Shown here in pieces: positions 3,367 through 5,397 of a stretch of DNA of 5,397 nucleotides. A program made the position numbers and the translations under genes. The notes beneath the pieces are model-generated. The model saw nothing but the letters and a program-made list of their open reading frames with translations, did no database searches and had not been told where the DNA came from. The stretch is taken from NCBI GenBank assembly GCA_007131625.1, contig SLQC01000359.1, positions 1-5,397 on the forward strand, in the 5' to 3' direction. Each line of letters begins with the position of its first letter. Within the stretch, counting starts at the first letter, position 1. The DNA is from Balneolales bacterium (GTDB lineage: Bacteria > Bacteroidota > Rhodothermia > Balneolales > Natronogracilivirgulaceae).

Positions 3367-5397
3367 ATGCCATTAAAAAATTTATTCATATTCCTGTTAT
3401 TATTATCCGGATTCATTTTGAATACGGTATCATCATATGCCGACATTCACAGATATACCACCGAACACTGGATTCTGGCGCTCATGGAAGAACGATCCGA
3501 CAAAGATCGCTATTCGTGGGGCGACCGATCCGACGAGCGGGCTCTTCAGGAACTGGCCGACCGGGTAAGGTGGTGGCCGGAGTCGTTTGGCCGCGGGAAA
3601 TATGCTGAGGTCATTACTACCATGCTATCGCAATTTGATGAGCCGCTTACTGTGACGGCTCAGTGGAGAGATGAAATCAGTGATACCTACACCCCGGAAG
3701 TACTGCAAGCTCGAGCCCTTGAAGTGCTTGAACATATTGGAGCACATGTTTATGTTGATCAGATGATAGCTCAGGGCAGTAATGATAAATTGCAAACTCT
3801 GTTACGCAACTATCCCCGGATTCAGACTTTATTGGATGCCGAAGCGTCGGCCAGGGATCCACAGCATGCCGGCCCGAAGGCGCGTGAAGCTGTCGGGGGG
3901 TTGACCACTATTCCATATTCGGACGACAAGCGGTTTGAGGCATTAAAAACGATAGAGCAACTCGGCTGGGATGTATTTGTGAATGTGCTGGACGAGGATG
4001 AATTATACCTGGCTTATCAGCAGATTACTGAGGTATTTGAATCGACAGGAAATCCCGGTACCTGGGAAAAAGCCTATGATGCGGCACACGGGATTTTACA
4101 GGTTCTGGAGGATGATAGCCATCCGCGATCTCACCTGTTCAAGGCCAACCTGGACAGGAATCTGCTGGTTGCTTTTCCCGGTGCCGAGGGAGCCGGCAAA
4201 CACGCCCGCGGTGGCCGCGGTGGTGATGTGTATCATGTGACCAATCTTAACGATTCGGGCTCGGGCAGTTTACGGCATGGAATAGAATCGGCAGACGGAC
4301 CCCGAACAATTGTCTTCGATGTAGCAGGTAACATCCGGCTTAAAACCGGTATTTCTGAGAGGAATAAACCGTTTATGACCATTGCCGGTCAGACCGCGCC
4401 AGGTGAGGGAATTACCATTGCAGATTCCGATGTCGGTTTTAATGAAGTCGATCACATGATCATTCAGCATCTGCGATTCGCTCCTGGAGATACATACACC
4501 AGGGAAGAGAGCGAAGCTGAACCGGACTACAGATCGAGAGGCAGCATGGATGCATTGCGGGTCAGGGTGAGTGACTTTGTAATGATAGACCATGTGGTCG
4601 CTAAATGGGCATCCGAGCAAACAATGTCCACGACATCCGGACATTCCGGAGGACGCATGCCCTCGGATCCCAATAACCGGAACTTGACTGTGCAATATTC
4701 GATGATAGTGGAGGCGTTTTACGAAGCCGATCATCGCAAAGGCGGACGAGGATACGGTACCCTTCTGCGTGGAAGCCACAGTCAGACCTGGCATCACAAC
4801 CTGTTTGTACACAACACATCACGAGTCCCCAAGGTACGTGATCTGCGAAACGATTGGGTCAATAATGTGCTATTTAATGGAAATATTGGCTATACCAATG
4901 CAAGAGCTCAGTCAGTGATGAATTTTACGGGTAACGTATATATTGACGGACCCGATGACCCACTTCCCTATTCAAGAGGCTATTCCTCTATTTTCTTCCC
5001 AGGTGCTCCGTTTCACTATATCTATCATTCAGGGCCGGAATTTCTTGACCGCAACTATTATGACCCGCATTCTGACCGGCCACTGCAGCTTATCCCGGCT
5101 GGTGAAGGCTCCATCGGCCCGGGTGAATACACCCGTTTTGACCGGCCGTTCGATATTTCGGATATCCATGTGGTACCGGGGCGACAGGCATATATCGATG
5201 TTTTGAGCCGTGCCGGCACCCGTACCCGTGACCTTCACGATCACAGGGCAGTTCGCGGGGTTATCAGCAAAACCGGCAAAATCATCAATCGCCAGTCGGA
5301 GCTTCTGGAGCTTTATGGTCTTGAACCCTGGCCAGAACTGGATCCCGGTAAACCTGTGATAAGTACAGCCAGGGACGGGATTCCCGATTGGTGGAAA
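3367..5397 (+). CDS. Exported pectate lyase, polysaccharide lyase family 1 type, with extra N-terminal domain (3' end outside window)
   Basis: The frame opens at ATG 3367 and stays open for 677 codons to the right edge, so the C-terminus is missing. Residues 1-25 are a signal peptide (LFIFLLLLSGFIL core, cleavage near SYA). Residues 26 to about 260 are mostly helical and unrecognised. The lyase domain starts at LLVAFPGAEGAG (266-277) and continues with RGGRGGDVYHVTNLNDSGSGS (281-301, typical), TIAGQTAPGEGI (338-349), IIQHLRFAPGD (365-375), DALRV (395-399), VMIDHVVAKWASEQTMS (405-421), GYGTLLRG (462-469), TWHHNLFVHN (474-483) and SRVPKVRD (485-492). This is the right-handed parallel beta-helix of PL1, which cleaves alpha-1,4-polygalacturonate by Ca-dependent beta-elimination. 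Arg486 matches the catalytic Arg of the RxPRxR motif, Arg491 its last Arg; Lys489 replaces the middle Arg. Asp395 and Asp408 may bind calcium. The final residues (RDGIPDWW) resemble the Asp/Gly calcium-loop tail often found at the end of these lyases. Exact family (PL1 subfamily) is inferred, not computed. Confidence 0.92.
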   Translation, partial: MPLKNLFIFLLLLSGFILNTVSSYADIHRYTTEHWILALMEERSDKDRYSWGDRSDERALQELADRVRWWPESFGRGKYAEVITTMLSQFDEPLTVTAQWRDEISDTYTPEVLQARALEVLEHIGAHVYVDQMIAQGSNDKLQTLLRNYPRIQTLLDAEASARDPQHAGPKAREAVGGLTTIPYSDDKRFEALKTIEQLGWDVFVNVLDEDELYLAYQQITEVFESTGNPGTWEKAYDAAHGILQVLEDDSHPRSHLFKANLDRNLLVAFPGAEGAGKHARGGRGGDVYHVTNLNDSGSGSLRHGIESADGPRTIVFDVAGNIRLKTGISERNKPFMTIAGQTAPGEGITIADSDVGFNEVDHMIIQHLRFAPGDTYTREESEAEPDYRSRGSMDALRVRVSDFVMIDHVVAKWASEQTMSTTSGHSGGRMPSDPNNRNLTVQYSMIVEAFYEADHRKGGRGYGTLLRGSHSQTWHHNLFVHNTSRVPKVRDLRNDWVNNVLFNGNIGYTNARAQSVMNFTGNVYIDGPDDPLPYSRGYSSIFFPGAPFHYIYHSGPEFLDRNYYDPHSDRPLQLIPAGEGSIGPGEYTRFDRPFDISDIHVVPGRQAYIDVLSRAGTRTRDLHDHRAVRGVISKTGKIINRQSELLELYGLEPWPELDPGKPVISTARDGIPDWWK

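Noticed and set aside
3275..3376. 33-codon open frame (begins MIKSWLWLQ) in the spacer ahead of the lyase gene, overlapping its start by 10 nt
   Set aside because: It is short, has no recognisable family or translation signal and ends with a composition typical of random AT-rich sequence. A leader peptide cannot be excluded but nothing supports it.
4206..4223. Exact tandem duplication of CCGCGGTGG
   Set aside because: It encodes the conserved RGGRGG of the lyase family, so protein constraint explains it.
4270..4812. 180-codon open frame on the minus strand inside the lyase gene
   Set aside because: It lies antisense to the conserved PL1 core, whose motifs read without interruption on the plus strand; the antisense product is Cys/His/Ser-rich and resembles no family.

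Overview
The window looks like chromosomal DNA from a Bacteroidota-type bacterium, quite possibly from the Rhodothermota/Balneolota side. Three things suggest this. The intergenic stretches are AT-rich and lack clear Shine-Dalgarno sequences. There is a Bacteroidetes-style ECF sigma factor. There is also a run of exported carbohydrate-active proteins, including a polysaccharide lyase of the type common in marine and soil polysaccharide degraders. The taxonomy is an inference from protein style, not from a marker gene.

Layout. Positions 1-75 are the last 24 codons of a gene entering from the left, possibly an IS4-type transposase, followed directly by a perfect 14-bp palindrome. Positions 76-415 hold no convincing gene but contain a 24-bp direct repeat (two exact copies), a short 9-bp-period tandem repeat and two hairpins. 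A complete ECF sigma factor gene occupies 416-1018 on the minus strand. Its divergent upstream region (1019-1229) is AT-rich and carries two palindromes. On the plus strand, three consecutive genes encode proteins with signal peptides. The first (1230-2135) is a composite protein with the start of a phosphatase-type Fn3-like domain joined to an LVIVD beta-propeller. The second (2140-3243, 4 nt downstream) is a GH43-like five-bladed beta-propeller protein. The third (3367 to beyond the right edge, open for all 677 codons) is a PL1-type pectate lyase with an unusual helical N-terminal domain of about 240 residues.

The right 2 kb is therefore one long gene cut by the window edge, not the scatter of small antisense and out-of-frame ORFs also found there.

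How the genes may work together. The three plus-strand genes run in the same direction with short gaps and all appear exported, so they are plausibly a co-transcribed pectin or plant/algal polysaccharide module. The lyase would cut the polyuronate, the GH43-like protein may act on side chains or oligosaccharides, and the LVIVD protein has no predictable enzymatic role. The divergent sigma factor may control this or a distant locus. No anti-sigma (FecR) gene and no SusC/SusD pair lies beside it in the window. The points most worth checking are the composite phosphatase/LVIVD protein with an inverted repeat at its join, the undescribed N-terminal domain on the lyase, the uncharacterised GH43-like protein, and the 24-bp repeat.
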